The notes: generated from the sequence alone by a model not told the origin. A stretch of DNA of 64,000 bases from Phenylobacterium sp. (GCA_004799545.1 SSMU01000023.1:434001-498000), one strand, 5' to 3'; positions 10,720 through 21,451 are shown, counted from the first letter of the stretch. Program-made: numbers and translations.

Positions 10720-12252
10720 TCACTTCCCCAGCGCGAGGCCCGGCAGCTGGACCATCTCCTGAGCGTCGAGTTGGGCCTTGCGGAAGTGGGCCACGACGCC
10801 GGACTGCGGGCCGAACTCCATCAGCTGGTCCGTGGCCGGGGTGTAGGCCGGCCAGGCCTGGCCGCCGCACCGGGGCGCGCCGGTCTTGGCGAAGGCCACC
10901 CAGCAGGCGTGCATGAGGCTCGCCATCTGCTTGTCCTCCTCGGAGACCACGCTCATCGGCGTGCGCCGGCCCCAGTACTCGAAGACGTACTGGATCTCGT
11001 CGGCGTGGCTGGCCCGCGTCTTGGCTGGCCGGAAGCGGGCGCCGATGTAGGAGAAGTGGTAGAGCCAGGCGGGGGCGCCAACGGACGCCCTGGCCGCCAC
11101 CCAGCGGGCCGGGCCGCCCATCACCGCGTCGGTGAACACCGCACGCGCCATCAGCTGGTCGCCGCCGGCCGCCACCTCGTCCTTGTAGACACCGTGCGCC
11201 ATGGCCGGGGCGAAGATGGCGAGCTGCCGCGGACCCAGGGTTCCGGGGCCGAGCAGCGAATCCTCGCCGGAGTTGGAGCCGATGATCAGCGGCACGTCGT
11301 CGAAGTGACCGTCGGCCAGGGCCTGGCTGGGGGTCTCGGTCATCAGCCTGCCGTCGGTGAACGGCTGGTAGTCGGCGTCGATCGGGACCAGCTTGTCGAC
11401 CAGGATGGCGCGCAGGTCGGCGGCGCTGGCGGTCTCCGGCACGCCGAGCTTGGCCAGCGCCGCGGCGCCGGTCTTCTCCTGATCGGCCAGGGTCACCGGC
11501 TTGAACCAGCCCAGGCCGGATTCCACGATGGCCTTCTGATAGAGCCCCCGGGCGCCGGGCGTGGCGAGGATGGCGAGCGTCGACATGCCGCCGGCGCTCT
11601 CGCCGAATACGGTGACGTTCTTCGGATCGCCCCCGAAGGCGGCGATGTTCCGCTGCACCCACTTCAGCGCCGCGATCTGGTCCATCAGGCCGTAGTTGCC
11701 GACCGGCTCGCCCGGGCGGGCGTCCTTCACCAGCGCCGGATGGGCGAAGTAGCCGAGCGCCCCCAGCCGATAATTAATGCTGACCAGGATCACCCCGTCG
11801 CGGGCGAAGTTCTGGCCGTCGTAGATCCAGCCTGCGCCGGTGCGGTGGCCGCCGCCGTGGATCCAGACCATCACCGGCGCGTGGCTGGCGTGCTTGGGCG
11901 CGAAGACATTGAGCTGCAGGCAGTCCTCCGAGGTCGGGCCGTTGGCGCCGCCGGAGTTCGGCGTGTCGTTGGCGTTCATCGGCTGCGGGCAGGAGACGCC
12001 GGGGAAGACCGCCTGGCGATCGCCCGACCAGGCCCGCACGGGCTGCGGCGGCCGCCAGCGGAGCGGGCCCACCGGCGGGGCGGCGAAGGGGATGTTGCGG
12101 AAGGCGTTGGCGTTTTCGTGGGCGACCCCGACCAGGACGCCGCTCTCAATCCTCACCTTCACGGTCTGAGGGGCCGGCTCGGGCTGGGCCTGCGCCGCGC
12201 AGGCCGCCATGACGGCGAAGAGTCCGGCGAAAATCCCTGCGGTGCGCGACAT
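10720..12252 (-). CDS. Type-B carboxylesterase, secreted
   Basis: A 510-residue carboxylesterase paralogue. The start at 12252 gives a signal peptide (MSRTAGIFAGLFAVMAACAA, cleavage near AQA). HGGGHRTGAGW forms the oxyanion region, VFGESAGGMST holds the nucleophile serine, IGSNSGEDSLLG the acid and ASHADEIQYVFEYW the histidine, so the catalytic triad appears intact. It lies between ku and the SOS mutasome on the opposite strand to imuA, sharing the 121-bp divergent region with the LexA box. Substrate unknown. Confidence 0.9.
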   Translation of the reverse strand: MSRTAGIFAGLFAVMAACAAQAQPEPAPQTVKVRIESGVLVGVAHENANAFRNIPFAAPPVGPLRWRPPQPVRAWSGDRQAVFPGVSCPQPMNANDTPNSGGANGPTSEDCLQLNVFAPKHASHAPVMVWIHGGGHRTGAGWIYDGQNFARDGVILVSINYRLGALGYFAHPALVKDARPGEPVGNYGLMDQIAALKWVQRNIAAFGGDPKNVTVFGESAGGMSTLAILATPGARGLYQKAIVESGLGWFKPVTLADQEKTGAAALAKLGVPETASAADLRAILVDKLVPIDADYQPFTDGRLMTETPSQALADGHFDDVPLIIGSNSGEDSLLGPGTLGPRQLAIFAPAMAHGVYKDEVAAGGDQLMARAVFTDAVMGGPARWVAARASVGAPAWLYHFSYIGARFRPAKTRASHADEIQYVFEYWGRRTPMSVVSEEDKQMASLMHACWVAFAKTGAPRCGGQAWPAYTPATDQLMEFGPQSGVVAHFRKAQLDAQEMVQLPGLALGK

Positions 12253-12316
12253 GTGATCCCTCCCCTGGGCCGGCGAACCATCGGTCGGCGGGCAGGCGCC
12301 GGTCAAGCCGAGGAAC

Positions 12317-12344
12317 TTGACTCTTCGCGTCTTGTTACTAGAAC
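12317..12344 (+). promoter_or_regulatory. Candidate imuA promoter
   Basis: TTGACT at 12317-12322 and TAGAAC at 12339-12344 are separated by 16 bases and fit a housekeeping promoter. The -10 element overlaps the LexA box, which would explain repression. Confidence 0.55.
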
Positions 12345-12355
12345 AAAGTTAGAAC
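12341..12355 (+). promoter_or_regulatory. LexA (SOS) box of the imuA-imuB-dnaE2 operon
   Basis: GAAC at 12341-12344 and GAAC at 12352-12355 are separated by seven bases; on the other strand this is the alphaproteobacterial SOS box GTTC-N7-GTTC. It ends 18 bases before the imuA ATG and overlaps the candidate -10. LexA control of this operon is established in Caulobacter; the site here is read directly. Confidence 0.85.
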
Positions 12356-12373
12356 ATAAGGAGTCCGAAGGCC

Positions 12374-13153
12374 ATGTCCGATTTTCGCGGGAAGGGGCTT
12401 GCCGCCCTCCGCGCGGAGATCGCCGCCCTGGAAACGGGCGGACGGGCGGAGTCTGGCTTCCTGCCGTTCGGCGACCTGGCGGTGGATGGCCGGCTGCCGG
12501 GCGGCGGCCTGCCGCTGGGGCGCTGGCACGAGGTGGTGGGCGAGGGCTTGGAGGGCGAAACGGGCGCCGCGCCGGCCGCCTTCACCGCCCTGATGGCCAC
12601 GCCCCTGGCCACCCGTGGCGAGGCCGTCTGGGTGTTCCGTAGAGATGACCTGCTCGCCCCGGGCCTGATCGGCCTGGGCTTCCCGGCCGAGCGGCTGATC
12701 CAGGTCTGCGCCCGCGACGAGGCCGAGGTCCTGTCAGTGATGGAGGACGCGCTGGCCACCGTGGGCGTCGCCGCGGTGATCGGCGAGGTGGCGGACGTCG
12801 ACCTGACCGCCGGCCGCCGGCTGCAGCTCGGCTGCGAGAAGCGCGGCGGCACGGCCTTCGTCCTGCGCCGCAGCCCGTTCGGCGGCCAGGCCCGGCGGGG
12901 GATCGGCTCCACGGCTTCGACCCGCTGGCGGGTGCGTTCCGCCCCCTCCGAGCCGCCGGCCGGCGAGTTCGGCCTGGGCGCCCCGCGCTTCCGCGTCGAT
13001 CTGGAGCGCTGCCGCGGCGGGCGGACGGGATCCTTCCTGTTCGAGGCCGCGAGACCCTATTGTTTGGAGACAACCGATGGCGCGCATCCTCTGCGCCTGG
13101 TCGCCGACCTGGGCGATCGCCAACTGGCGCCGGCGCAACCCCTCGCCGCCTGA
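12374..13153 (+). CDS. imuA: ImuA, SOS mutasome accessory protein
   Basis: A 259-residue RecA-like accessory factor of translesion synthesis. The N-terminal GLAALRAEIAALE and GRLPGGGLPLGRWHEVVGEG segments (degenerate RecA/SulA-like fold) and the position directly before imuB and dnaE2 support the call. It works with ImuB and DnaE2 in damage-induced mutagenesis. A LexA box lies 18 bases upstream. The 3' end overlaps imuB by 77 bases in another frame. Identification relies on context as much as on sequence, since ImuA proteins are poorly conserved. Confidence 0.88.
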   Translation: MSDFRGKGLAALRAEIAALETGGRAESGFLPFGDLAVDGRLPGGGLPLGRWHEVVGEGLEGETGAAPAAFTALMATPLATRGEAVWVFRRDDLLAPGLIGLGFPAERLIQVCARDEAEVLSVMEDALATVGVAAVIGEVADVDLTAGRRLQLGCEKRGGTAFVLRRSPFGGQARRGIGSTASTRWRVRSAPSEPPAGEFGLGAPRFRVDLERCRGGRTGSFLFEAARPYCLETTDGAHPLRLVADLGDRQLAPAQPLAA

Positions 13154-14621
13154 CGCTCCGGTCGCCGAGCCGCCACCGCCTTTCGCCCTGGTGGAGACCA
13201 CCCGGGGCACGCGGCGGATCGCGGCGGTGAGCCTGGAGGCGGCCCGGCTGAAGCTCCATCCGGGGCAGAAGGCGACCGACGCCTTCGCCATCGCGCCGGA
13301 GCTGACCACCGCCGAGGCCGAACCGGAGGCCGACGCCGCCGCCCTGGCGGCGCTGGTCGACTGGTGCGTGCGCTATTCGCCGGCCGCGGCCGCCGATGCG
13401 CCCGATGGCCTCTATCTCGACATCACCGGCCTGGCCCACCTGTGGGGCGGCGAGGCCGAGCTGTTGGCCGATTTCCAGGGCCGGCTGGCGGCGGCCGGCC
13501 TGCCGTTCCGCTGCGCCATCGCCGACACCCCCGCCGCCGCCTGGGCGCTGGCCCACTATGGTCCGGGCGGGACGATCGCCCCGCCCGGCGGCCAGCAGCC
13601 GGCCCTCGATCCCTTGCCGCCCGCGGCGCTCAGGCTCGATCCCGAGGCCGCCGCCCAGATCGAGCGACTGGGGCTGCGGCGGCTCGCCCAGCTGTTCGCC
13701 CTGCCGCGCGGGCCGTTCGCCAAGCGGTTCGGCAAGGCGGCCCTGCTGCGTCTCGACCAGGCGCTGGGCCGCAGCGGCGAGGCGCTCAGCTTCCGCCGCC
13801 CGCCGACACCCTGGGTCGCCCGCCTGGCCTTCGCCGAGCCGATCAGCACCCCGGAGGACATGGCCCGCGTGGCCTTCGACGCCGCCGAGAAGCTCTGTGC
13901 GCGGCTGGAGCGGGAGGGCAAGGGCGCGCGCCGCTTCGAGCTCTACTTCCACCGGCTGGACGGCCGCTCGCCCTCCGTCGTCGCGGGCCTGGCCCTGCCC
14001 GGCCGCGACGCCCGCCGCGTCGCCAAGCTGCTGGTCCCCAAGATCGAGGCGGTCGATCCGGGCTTCGGCGTCGAGGTGGTGACCATCACGGCCAGCGAGG
14101 TCGAGACCTTGTCCGGGCGGCAGGTGAAGCTCGAGGGGGCGGCCCAACCGGCGGTGGAGGACGGCCTGGCGCCCCTGGTCGACCGGCTGGTCAACCGGCT
14201 GGGCGAGGAGCGCGTCTGGCGCGCCGCCCCGGTGGAGAGCCATGTGCCGGAGCTGTCAGCGGCCCGCGTCCGGCCGCTTGGGCCCGCCACCGAGGCGCGG
14301 ACCTGGGACCCCGAGACGCCTCGGCCCGTGCGCCTGTTCCGTCGGCCCGAGCCGCTGGATGGGGTGATCGCCCTCACCCCCGACGACCCCCCGAGCCAGT
14401 TCCGCTGGCGCGGCCAGACACACCGCGTCCGCCGCGCCGAGGGGCCTGAACGGATCGGCGAGGAATGGTGGAAGCGCGAGATCGAAGACGTCTCGGTGGC
14501 CCACGTCCGCGACTATTACCGCGTGGAGGACGCCGAGGGCGGCCGCTTCTGGCTGTTCCGCGCCGGCCTTTATGAGCCGGGCGCGCCGGCCAAGTGGTGG
14601 CTGCACGGGCTGTTCGGATGA
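13077..14621 (+). CDS. imuB: ImuB, inactive Y-family polymerase-like protein
   Basis: A 514-residue Y-family-like protein that bridges DnaE2 and the beta clamp in the mutasome. The N-terminus [20 protein letters not shown] lacks the aspartate-bearing DMDxFxAxVE motif of active Y-family polymerases, and the second acidic site reads DGLYLDITG instead of SIDE. That agrees with ImuB being non-catalytic. The start inside imuA is supported by the family N-terminus starting at this point. It is followed eight bases later by dnaE2. Confidence 0.92.
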   Translation: MARILCAWSPTWAIANWRRRNPSPPDAPVAEPPPPFALVETTRGTRRIAAVSLEAARLKLHPGQKATDAFAIAPELTTAEAEPEADAAALAALVDWCVRYSPAAAADAPDGLYLDITGLAHLWGGEAELLADFQGRLAAAGLPFRCAIADTPAAAWALAHYGPGGTIAPPGGQQPALDPLPPAALRLDPEAAAQIERLGLRRLAQLFALPRGPFAKRFGKAALLRLDQALGRSGEALSFRRPPTPWVARLAFAEPISTPEDMARVAFDAAEKLCARLEREGKGARRFELYFHRLDGRSPSVVAGLALPGRDARRVAKLLVPKIEAVDPGFGVEVVTITASEVETLSGRQVKLEGAAQPAVEDGLAPLVDRLVNRLGEERVWRAAPVESHVPELSAARVRPLGPATEARTWDPETPRPVRLFRRPEPLDGVIALTPDDPPSQFRWRGQTHRVRRAEGPERIGEEWWKREIEDVSVAHVRDYYRVEDAEGGRFWLFRAGLYEPGAPAKWWLHGLFG

Positions 14622-14628
14622 CTCACCC

Positions 14629-17600
14629 ATGACGCGCTACGCCGAGCTGCAGGCGTCCTCCAACTTCTCGTTCCTTCGCGGCGCGTCGCATCCGCGCGAG
14701 CTGGTGGAGGGCGCCGACGTGCTGGGGCTGGAGGCGGTCGGGGTCTGCGACCGCAATTCCCTGGCCGGCGTGGTCCGTGCCTGGTCGGAGATGCGGGACC
14801 GTCGCACCGCCGGCTCGGCCGTCCGCGCGCTGACCGGCTGCCGCCTGGACTTCGTCGACGGCACGCCGAGCCTCTTGGTCTATCCCTCCGACCGGGAGGC
14901 CTATGGCCGGCTCACCCGCCTGCTCACCGTCGGCCAGCGGCGCGCGGAGAAGGGCGGCTGCGAGCTCCGCTGGGCCGACTTCCTCGACCACGCCGAGGGC
15001 CAGCTCGCCCTGGTCACACCCCCCGACCGGCTGGACGCGGGTTTCGACGTCGCGCTGAAGCGCATCGCCCGCGAACTTCCCGATGTCTGGCTGGCCGCGG
15101 CCCGCCGCTACGGCGCCCGAGACCTGCAACGGCTGTCCCGGCTCGCGGGCCTGGCCCAGGAAGCCCACGCCCCGATGGTGGCGGTGAACGACGTGCTCTA
15201 CCACCGCCCCGAGCGACGGATCCTGCAGGACGTGCTGACCTGCATCCGCGAAACCTGCACGATCGCCCAGGCCGGCCTGCGCCTGGAAGCCAACGCCGAG
15301 CGCCACCTGAAGTCGCCCGCCGAGATGGCCCGCCTGTTCGCGAAATTCCCCGGCGCGGTGGAACGCAGCATCGAGATCGTCGAGCGGATCGGCTTCGACC
15401 TCGGCCAGCTCTCCTACGAATATCCCGACGAGCCGGTGCCGCCCGGCAAGACCGCCATCCAGCACCTGCGCGACCTGGCCTGGGAGGGCGCGAAATGGCG
15501 CTATCCGGACGGCGTGCCGGAGAAGGTGAGCCAGCTCGTCGCCCACGAGCTCGACCTCATCGAGAAGCTCGACTACCCCAACTACTTCCTGACCGTGCAC
15601 GACATCGTCCGCTGGGCGCGCGAGCAGGACATCCTCTGCCAGGGCCGAGGCTCGGCGGCCAATTCCTGCGTCTGTTTCTGTCTGGGCGTCACCGCGGTCG
15701 ATCCCACCAAGGAGCACCAGGATCTCCTCTTCTCCCGCTTCATCTCGGAGAAGCGCGGCGAGCCGCCGGATATCGACGTCGACTTCGAGCACAACCGCCG
15801 CGAAGAGGTGATGCAGTACGTCTACGACCGCTACGGCCGCGACCGGGCGGCGATCGTGGCGACGGTGATCCACTACCGGCCGCGCATGGCGATCCGTCAG
15901 GTGGGCAAGGCGCTCGGCCTGACCGACGACATCACCGCGGCCCTGGCCAATACGGTCTGGGGCTCCTACGGCGACGGGGTCCCCGACGAGCACATCCGCC
16001 AGGTCGGCCTCGACCCCGACGCCCCGGAGATCCGCCGGGCGACGGCGCTGGCCCAGGAGCTGCTGGGCTTCCCACGCCACCTGTCGCAGCACGTGGGCGG
16101 TTACGTCCTGACCCAGCGGCGGCTCGACGAGACCGTGCCGATCGGTAACGCCGCCATGGTCGACCGCACCTTCATCGAGTGGGACAAGGACGACATCGAC
16201 GCGCTCGGCCTGATGAAGGTCGACGTCCTGGCGCTGGGCATGCTGACCGCGCTCAAGGAGAGCCTCACCCTGCTCGGCATCGCCGATATCGCCGACATCC
16301 CGCAGGGGGACGCAGAGGTCTACGAGATGCTCTGCCACGCCGACAGCGTCGGCGTGTTCCAGGTGGAGAGCCGGGCGCAGATGTCCATGCTGCCGCGCCT
16401 GAAACCTAGGACCTTCTACGATCTGGTCATCGAGGTGGCGATCGTCAGGCCCGGCCCGATCCAGGGGGACATGGTGCATCCCTACCTACGCCGTCGCGAG
16501 GGCAAGGATCCCGTGGACTTCCCCGCGCCCGCGCCGCCGAACAATCCCAAGGAGCTTGAGCAGGTGCTCGGCAAGACGCTGGGCGTGCCGCTGTTCCAGG
16601 AACAGGCCATGCGGCTGGCGATCGAGGCGGCGAAATTCTCGGAAGACGAGGCCGACGGCCTGCGACGATCGATGGCGACCTTCCGCGCCAACGGCAAGCT
16701 GCACGAATACCGCGACAAGTTCATCGACGGCATGGCGAACCGCGGCTACGAGCGCGACTTCGCCGCGCGCTGCTTCAAGCAGATCGAGGGCTTCGGTTCG
16801 TACGGCTTCCCGGAGAGCCACGCGATCAGCTTCGCCATCCTGGTCTACGTCTCGGCCTGGGTGAAATGGCATCGGCCGGACGTCTTCCTGGTCTCCCTCC
16901 TGAACGCCCAGCCAATGGGCTTCTACCAGCCGGCCCAACTGGTCCGCGACGCCCGCGACCACGGCGTGGAGGTGCGCGCCCCCGACGTGCTGGTCAGCAA
17001 TTGGGACTCGACCCTGGAGGCGAAGGACGACCCACGCACGCCACGGAGCCCCGTCCGCCTGGGCCTGCGGCAGATCAAGGGCTTCAAGAAGGAAGACGCC
17101 ATCGCCCTGATGAAGGCCCGGGAGGGCGGAGTACGGACGCTCGAGGACTTCGCCCTGCGCGCGGGACTGTCTCGGCGGGCGCTGGAGCTGCTGGCCGAGG
17201 CCGACGCCTTCCGCTCCCTGGGCCTCGACCGCCGCGCCGCGCTCTGGGCGGTGAAGGGGTTGGGGAGCGAGATCGGCGTGGAAGTGAACGCCCCGCTGCT
17301 CGCCCGGCAGAGCTGGAAGGAAGCGCAGGTCCAGCTGCCCTTCATGAGCCAGCCCCAGCAGGTGGCGGAGGACTACCGCACCACCAGCCTCTCCCTGAAG
17401 GCCCACCCGGTGAGCTTCTTCCGCGAAGACCTCATCCGGGCCGGCGCCATCCCGGCTGCAGCGCTGAAGACGATGCGCGACCGCACGCGGCTCTCGGTCG
17501 GCGGCCTGGTGCTGGTGCGCCAGCGGCCCGGCACCGCCAAGGGTGTGGTGTTCATGACCTTGGAGGACGAGACCGGCGTCGCCAACATCGTGGTCTGGAA

Positions 17601-17820
17601 GGCCGTCTTCGAGGCCAACCGTCGGCTGGTCATGGGCGCCTCCTTCGTGATCGTGCACGGCCAGCTGCAGCAGGAGGGCGAGGTGATCCACCTGGTGGCC
17701 GAACGCTTCACCGACCTGTCCCACAGGCTGGGCGAGATGCGCGACGAGGAAGGCGCTCCGCCGCCGGCGGTCAGGAACCGCGTCACCGGCCGCCTGATCC
17801 GCAGCCGGGATTTCCACTAG
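14629..17820 (+). CDS. dnaE2: Error-prone DNA polymerase DnaE2
   Basis: A 1063-residue C-family polymerase that performs mutagenic bypass with ImuA/ImuB. An N-terminal PHP domain ([19 protein letters not shown]) is followed by the polymerase core with [15 protein letters not shown] and the catalytic aspartates in [17 protein letters not shown] helix-hairpin-helix region comes next, then a C-terminal OB fold ([19 protein letters not shown]). The start at 14629 gives the canonical DnaE2 N-terminus; an in-frame start 19 codons upstream lies in imuB. Third gene of the SOS operon. Confidence 0.96.
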   Translation: MTRYAELQASSNFSFLRGASHPRELVEGADVLGLEAVGVCDRNSLAGVVRAWSEMRDRRTAGSAVRALTGCRLDFVDGTPSLLVYPSDREAYGRLTRLLTVGQRRAEKGGCELRWADFLDHAEGQLALVTPPDRLDAGFDVALKRIARELPDVWLAAARRYGARDLQRLSRLAGLAQEAHAPMVAVNDVLYHRPERRILQDVLTCIRETCTIAQAGLRLEANAERHLKSPAEMARLFAKFPGAVERSIEIVERIGFDLGQLSYEYPDEPVPPGKTAIQHLRDLAWEGAKWRYPDGVPEKVSQLVAHELDLIEKLDYPNYFLTVHDIVRWAREQDILCQGRGSAANSCVCFCLGVTAVDPTKEHQDLLFSRFISEKRGEPPDIDVDFEHNRREEVMQYVYDRYGRDRAAIVATVIHYRPRMAIRQVGKALGLTDDITAALANTVWGSYGDGVPDEHIRQVGLDPDAPEIRRATALAQELLGFPRHLSQHVGGYVLTQRRLDETVPIGNAAMVDRTFIEWDKDDIDALGLMKVDVLALGMLTALKESLTLLGIADIADIPQGDAEVYEMLCHADSVGVFQVESRAQMSMLPRLKPRTFYDLVIEVAIVRPGPIQGDMVHPYLRRREGKDPVDFPAPAPPNNPKELEQVLGKTLGVPLFQEQAMRLAIEAAKFSEDEADGLRRSMATFRANGKLHEYRDKFIDGMANRGYERDFAARCFKQIEGFGSYGFPESHAISFAILVYVSAWVKWHRPDVFLVSLLNAQPMGFYQPAQLVRDARDHGVEVRAPDVLVSNWDSTLEAKDDPRTPRSPVRLGLRQIKGFKKEDAIALMKAREGGVRTLEDFALRAGLSRRALELLAEADAFRSLGLDRRAALWAVKGLGSEIGVEVNAPLLARQSWKEAQVQLPFMSQPQQVAEDYRTTSLSLKAHPVSFFREDLIRAGAIPAAALKTMRDRTRLSVGGLVLVRQRPGTAKGVVFMTLEDETGVANIVVWKAVFEANRRLVMGASFVIVHGQLQQEGEVIHLVAERFTDLSHRLGEMRDEEGAPPPAVRNRVTGRLIRSRDFH

Positions 17821-17852
17821 GCGAGCCGCTTCCGCGCCGTCATGCTGGCGCC

Positions 17853-18515
17853 ATGGGGGAGGCCGCCAGACCCAAGACGCCCCGCGGGCCGAACGCCGAG
17901 CGCCGCGCGGCGACCCGCGCCAAGATCCTCGACGCCGGCGTCCGCTGCCTGGCGGAGTTCGGCTATGCGGCGACGTCCACCCCGCTGGTCGCGCGCCTGG
18001 CCAAGGTCAGCCGCGGGTCCCTGCTCCACCAGTTCCCGACCAAGGTGGACCTGGTCCTGGCGGTCGCCGAGCACGCCTGGCTGATCCAGCGCGACTTCGT
18101 CCGCGCCCAGGTGGCCGCCAATCCGCCGGGCCGCGACCAGTTCATCAGCGGCGTGCAGGCGGCCTGGAAGGGGCTGCAGACGCCTGAGGCCATCGCGGTG
18201 ATGGAGGTGATGATCGCCGCCCGCACCGACCCCGAACTCACCGAGCGCTACGGCGACTTCGCCAGCCGGCGCGAAGCTTCCATGCATCGCACGCGCCGGC
18301 GCATGGCCGAGGGCCAGCTCGGCGCGCCGGATCATGTGGCCGAGGTGGACGCCATCGCCTACCTGACCCACGCCGCCTTGCGCGGCCTGGCGCTCGACAC
18401 GGTGTTCATCGGCCGCCCCACCGATGAGGCGGAAAAGGTGCTGGCGCTGCTGGAGGACATTCGCCGCCGGATGGCCGACCAGATTTCCGCCGAGCAGGCC
18501 GAGCGAAATCTGTAG
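17853..18515 (+). CDS. TetR/AcrR family transcriptional regulator
   Basis: A 220-residue regulator with an N-terminal TetR helix-turn-helix: RAATRAKILDAGVRCLAEFG, then LVARLAKVSRGSLLHQFPTK, where the recognition helix normally lies. The C-terminal ligand domain is not diagnostic. It follows dnaE2 by 32 bases and precedes a carboxylesterase gene by 97 bases, so the esterase is a plausible target. No convincing operator palindrome was found in the gap after it. The ATG at 17853 was chosen because the frame upstream is a dnaE2 shadow. Confidence 0.88.
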   Translation: MGEAARPKTPRGPNAERRAATRAKILDAGVRCLAEFGYAATSTPLVARLAKVSRGSLLHQFPTKVDLVLAVAEHAWLIQRDFVRAQVAANPPGRDQFISGVQAAWKGLQTPEAIAVMEVMIAARTDPELTERYGDFASRREASMHRTRRRMAEGQLGAPDHVAEVDAIAYLTHAALRGLALDTVFIGRPTDEAEKVLALLEDIRRRMADQISAEQAERNL

Positions 18516-18612
18516 GCAAGATTGACTGCAAAATCCGCCGACGCTTAAGCTTCGGCCAACGAAAAGCGGGGCGGCCAGCGCGCCATCCCCAATGCGGGCG
18601 GGGAGGCTCGAC

Positions 18613-20271
18613 ATGACCCAGGACCTCAACTCGAACCGGCGCGCCATCCTGGCCGCCGGCGCGGCGTTGGCCGCGGCCGCTGCGTCGCCCAAGGCGCAAG
18701 CCCAGGCCCCGCAACCGCCGGCCCGGCCCCCCGCAGGTCTGGCGGCTGGCGGCGGCTCCTCGAAGATCTTCCAGACCACCGAGATCGCCTCGGGTCGCGT
18801 GCAGGGCATCGCCAACGGGCCGGTCTGGGAGTTCAAGGGCATCCCCTATGGCGCGCCGACCGGCGGCAAGAACCGCTTCATGCCGCCGAAGCGGCCCGCG
18901 CCCTGGGCCGGGGTGCGCGAATGCTTCGGCTTCGGCCAGTGCTGCCCACAGACCCAGGCCGACATCCGCGGCGAATATGGCCAGCTGATCATGTGGGACC
19001 GGCACGATCTCGCCGGCATGGGCGAGGACTGCCTGAATCTCAACGTCTGGACGCCGACCACCGAGAAGGGCGCGAAGAAGCCGGTGTTCGTCTGCTTCCA
19101 CGGCGGCGGCTTCGCCACCGGCTCCGGCAATGCGCCGGGCTTCGACGGCAAGAACCTGGCCTACTACGCCGATGCGGTGGTGGTGACGGTCACCCACCGG
19201 CTGGCGGCCTACGGCTACCTGGACCTGGTGGGCGCCGGGGCCCCGGCCGATTTCAAGTACGCCGGCGTCACCGGGATGCTGGACCTGGTCGCCTCCCTGC
19301 AGTGGGTGAAGGAGAATATCGGCGCGTTCGGCGGCGACCCCGGTAAGGTGATGATCTTCGGCCAGTCGGGCGGCGGGGCGAAGACCTCGACCATGCTGGC
19401 CATGCCGCCCGGAAAGGGCCTGTTTCACCGCGCCGCCGTCCAGTCAGGCTCGGCGCTGCGCCTGATGACGCCGGAGGCCGGCGGCGCGGCGGCCGACAAG
19501 CTCCTGAAGGAGCTCGGCGTCGGCAAGGCCAACATGGGCGAGCTGCAGAAGGTCTCCTGGCAGCGGATCCTCGAGGCCCAGACCGTGGTCGGGGCCAACT
19601 TCGCCCCGGTGATCGGCACCGACGCCCTGCCGCACCACCCGTTCGACCCCGCGGCCCCGCCGGAATCGGCCGACGTGCCGATCATCGTCTCGACGACCCT
19701 GGAGGACGCCGCGCTCGGCCTGACCAACTTCGACCTGACGGAGACGCAACTCACCGCCATCGCCGACCAGCGCTCCGGCGGCCACGGCCATGACCTGGTG
19801 GCCCTCTACCGCAAGTACGACCCCGAGGCCTCGCCGTTCCTGATCCAGGCGCAGATGCTCACCGACGCCGGCGGCCGGCGCTCGGCCTACGCCCTGGCGG
19901 GCCGCAAGGCGGCGCAGGGGGCGGCGCCGGCCTATGTCTACCAGTGGAACTGGCGGACGGCGGCCTATGACGGCAAGTTCGGCGCGGTGCACGGGATCGA
20001 CGTCTCGGGGAGCTTCCACTCCTACCGCGACGGCTTCTTCGCGGGCTCGACCCAGGGCAAGGCGATGGCCGACCGGCTGGCGTCAACCTGGGCGGCCTTC
20101 GTGCGCACCGGCGATCCCAACAACGGCCACATCCCGCCGTGGAAGCCCTACGACGACGCCGGGCGCGCGGTGATGCTGTTCGACAACGACACTCGCCAGG
20201 AGATGAACCCGCGCGCCGAGATCCGCGCCTGGTGGGACGCCAATCCGCCGGCCGCCGGCCCGCGGGGCTGA
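18613..20271 (+). CDS. Type-B carboxylesterase, exported
   Basis: A 552-residue third carboxylesterase paralogue. The N-terminus MTQDLNSNRRAILAAGAALA has a twin-arginine-like NRRAIL segment before a hydrophobic stretch, suggesting Tat export, though the motif is incomplete. HGGGFATGSGN and the nucleophile in FGQSGGGAKTS (Gln where the usual GESAGG has Glu) are seen, with VHGIDV as the probable histidine site. A GGGAGG ribosome site precedes the ATG. Its divergence from the other two suggests separate origin or old duplication. Substrate unknown. Confidence 0.88.
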   Translation: MTQDLNSNRRAILAAGAALAAAAASPKAQAQAPQPPARPPAGLAAGGGSSKIFQTTEIASGRVQGIANGPVWEFKGIPYGAPTGGKNRFMPPKRPAPWAGVRECFGFGQCCPQTQADIRGEYGQLIMWDRHDLAGMGEDCLNLNVWTPTTEKGAKKPVFVCFHGGGFATGSGNAPGFDGKNLAYYADAVVVTVTHRLAAYGYLDLVGAGAPADFKYAGVTGMLDLVASLQWVKENIGAFGGDPGKVMIFGQSGGGAKTSTMLAMPPGKGLFHRAAVQSGSALRLMTPEAGGAAADKLLKELGVGKANMGELQKVSWQRILEAQTVVGANFAPVIGTDALPHHPFDPAAPPESADVPIIVSTTLEDAALGLTNFDLTETQLTAIADQRSGGHGHDLVALYRKYDPEASPFLIQAQMLTDAGGRRSAYALAGRKAAQGAAPAYVYQWNWRTAAYDGKFGAVHGIDVSGSFHSYRDGFFAGSTQGKAMADRLASTWAAFVRTGDPNNGHIPPWKPYDDAGRAVMLFDNDTRQEMNPRAEIRAWWDANPPAAGPRG

Positions 20272-20329
20272 CCGTTTCTGGCCTGTCGGGATGACGTGAT
20301 ATGGTTCGTCCTTCGGGGTGGAGGCGACC

Positions 20330-21451
20330 ATGACCGAAGCGATCCAACTCCTGGTGGGCACACGCAAGGGGGCCTGGAGGCTGCGCAGCAGCGCGGCGCG
20401 GCAGGCCTGGCGCGTCGAGGGCCCGCTGTTCCTGGGCCAGATCATCAACCACTTCGTCGTCGATCCGCGCGATCCGAAGGCGATGCTGATGGCGGCCTCC
20501 ACCGGCCATCTCGGCCCGACCATCCTGCGCTCCACAGACGGCGGCGACACCTGGGTCGAAGCCAGGCAGCCGCCGGCCTTCCCCAGCGGCGAGCCGCACG
20601 GCCGTTCCGTGCACCACACCTTCTGGCTGGAGCCCGGACATGCGAGCGAGCCCGGCGTCTGGTGGGCCGGCGCGTCCCCGCCGTCGCTGTTCCGCAGCGT
20701 GGACGAGGGCGACACCTGGGAAAGCGTGAAGGGCCTCAACGAGCATCCGAAGGCGATGGACTGGTTCCCGCCGCTCGACGAAGGGACGCCGGACGGCCCG
20801 ATGATCGCCGGGATCGTCATCGATCCGCGCGACGCGCGGCACATGTATCTCGCCACGCCGATGGCCGGCGTCCTGGAGACCACCGACCAGGGCGAGAGCT
20901 GGCGGCCGCTGAACCAGAACGTCCGCTGCGACTACCTGCCGGACCCCTATCCCGAGATCGGCCAGGACGCCCATCAGATCGCGCTCGCGCCCACCAACCC
21001 CGACCGGATCTGGCAGCAGAACCACTGTGGCATCTACCGCCTGGACCGGCCGGCCGAACGCTGGGACCGCATCGGCGACGCGATGCCCAGGGAGGTGGGT
21101 GACATCGGGTTCTCGATCGTGCCGCATCCGCGCTGCGCCGACACGGCCTGGGTCTTCCCGATGGACGGCACCGAGGTCTGGCCCAGGGTAAGCCCGGACG
21201 GGCGGCCGGCGGTCTACCGCACGCGCGACGGCGGGCTGAGCTGGGAGCGGCAGGACAAGGGATTCCCGCGCGAGCAGGGCTGGTTCACCGTCAAGCGCCA
21301 GGCCATGTGCGGCGACGGTCGCGATCCGGTGGGCCTCTACCTCGGCACCACCAGCGGCGAGCTCTGGATGAGCGACGACGAGGGTGAAAGCTTCCGCCAG
21401 ATCGCCGCCCACCTGCCGGAGATCTATTCGGTCAACGCCGCGCCGCTCTAG
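20330..21451 (+). CDS. BNR-repeat beta-propeller (sialidase/VPS10-like) protein
   Basis: A 373-residue protein without a signal peptide. At least five Asp-box/BNR repeats of the SxDxGxTW type are visible: STDGGDTW, SVDEGDTW, TTDQGESW, TRDGGLSW and SDDEGESF. These form a beta propeller, but no sialidase active-site set is evident, so calling it a sialidase would be unsafe. It is followed with zero intergenic bases by a MoaD/ThiS-like gene, indicating one operon. Role unknown; possibilities include a binding scaffold for the small protein. The ATG at 20330 follows a GGGTGGAGG ribosome site. Confidence 0.82.
   Translation: MTEAIQLLVGTRKGAWRLRSSAARQAWRVEGPLFLGQIINHFVVDPRDPKAMLMAASTGHLGPTILRSTDGGDTWVEARQPPAFPSGEPHGRSVHHTFWLEPGHASEPGVWWAGASPPSLFRSVDEGDTWESVKGLNEHPKAMDWFPPLDEGTPDGPMIAGIVIDPRDARHMYLATPMAGVLETTDQGESWRPLNQNVRCDYLPDPYPEIGQDAHQIALAPTNPDRIWQQNHCGIYRLDRPAERWDRIGDAMPREVGDIGFSIVPHPRCADTAWVFPMDGTEVWPRVSPDGRPAVYRTRDGGLSWERQDKGFPREQGWFTVKRQAMCGDGRDPVGLYLGTTSGELWMSDDEGESFRQIAAHLPEIYSVNAAPL

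Noticed and set aside
12582..16479. Long minus-strand frames opposite imuB and dnaE2
   Set aside because: Same antisense effect; composition is biased and no domain is visible, while the plus-strand proteins are clear family members.
20330..21451. True sialidase (neuraminidase)
   Set aside because: Asp-boxes are present but the catalytic arginine triad and Tyr/Glu pair of sialidases could not be recognised.
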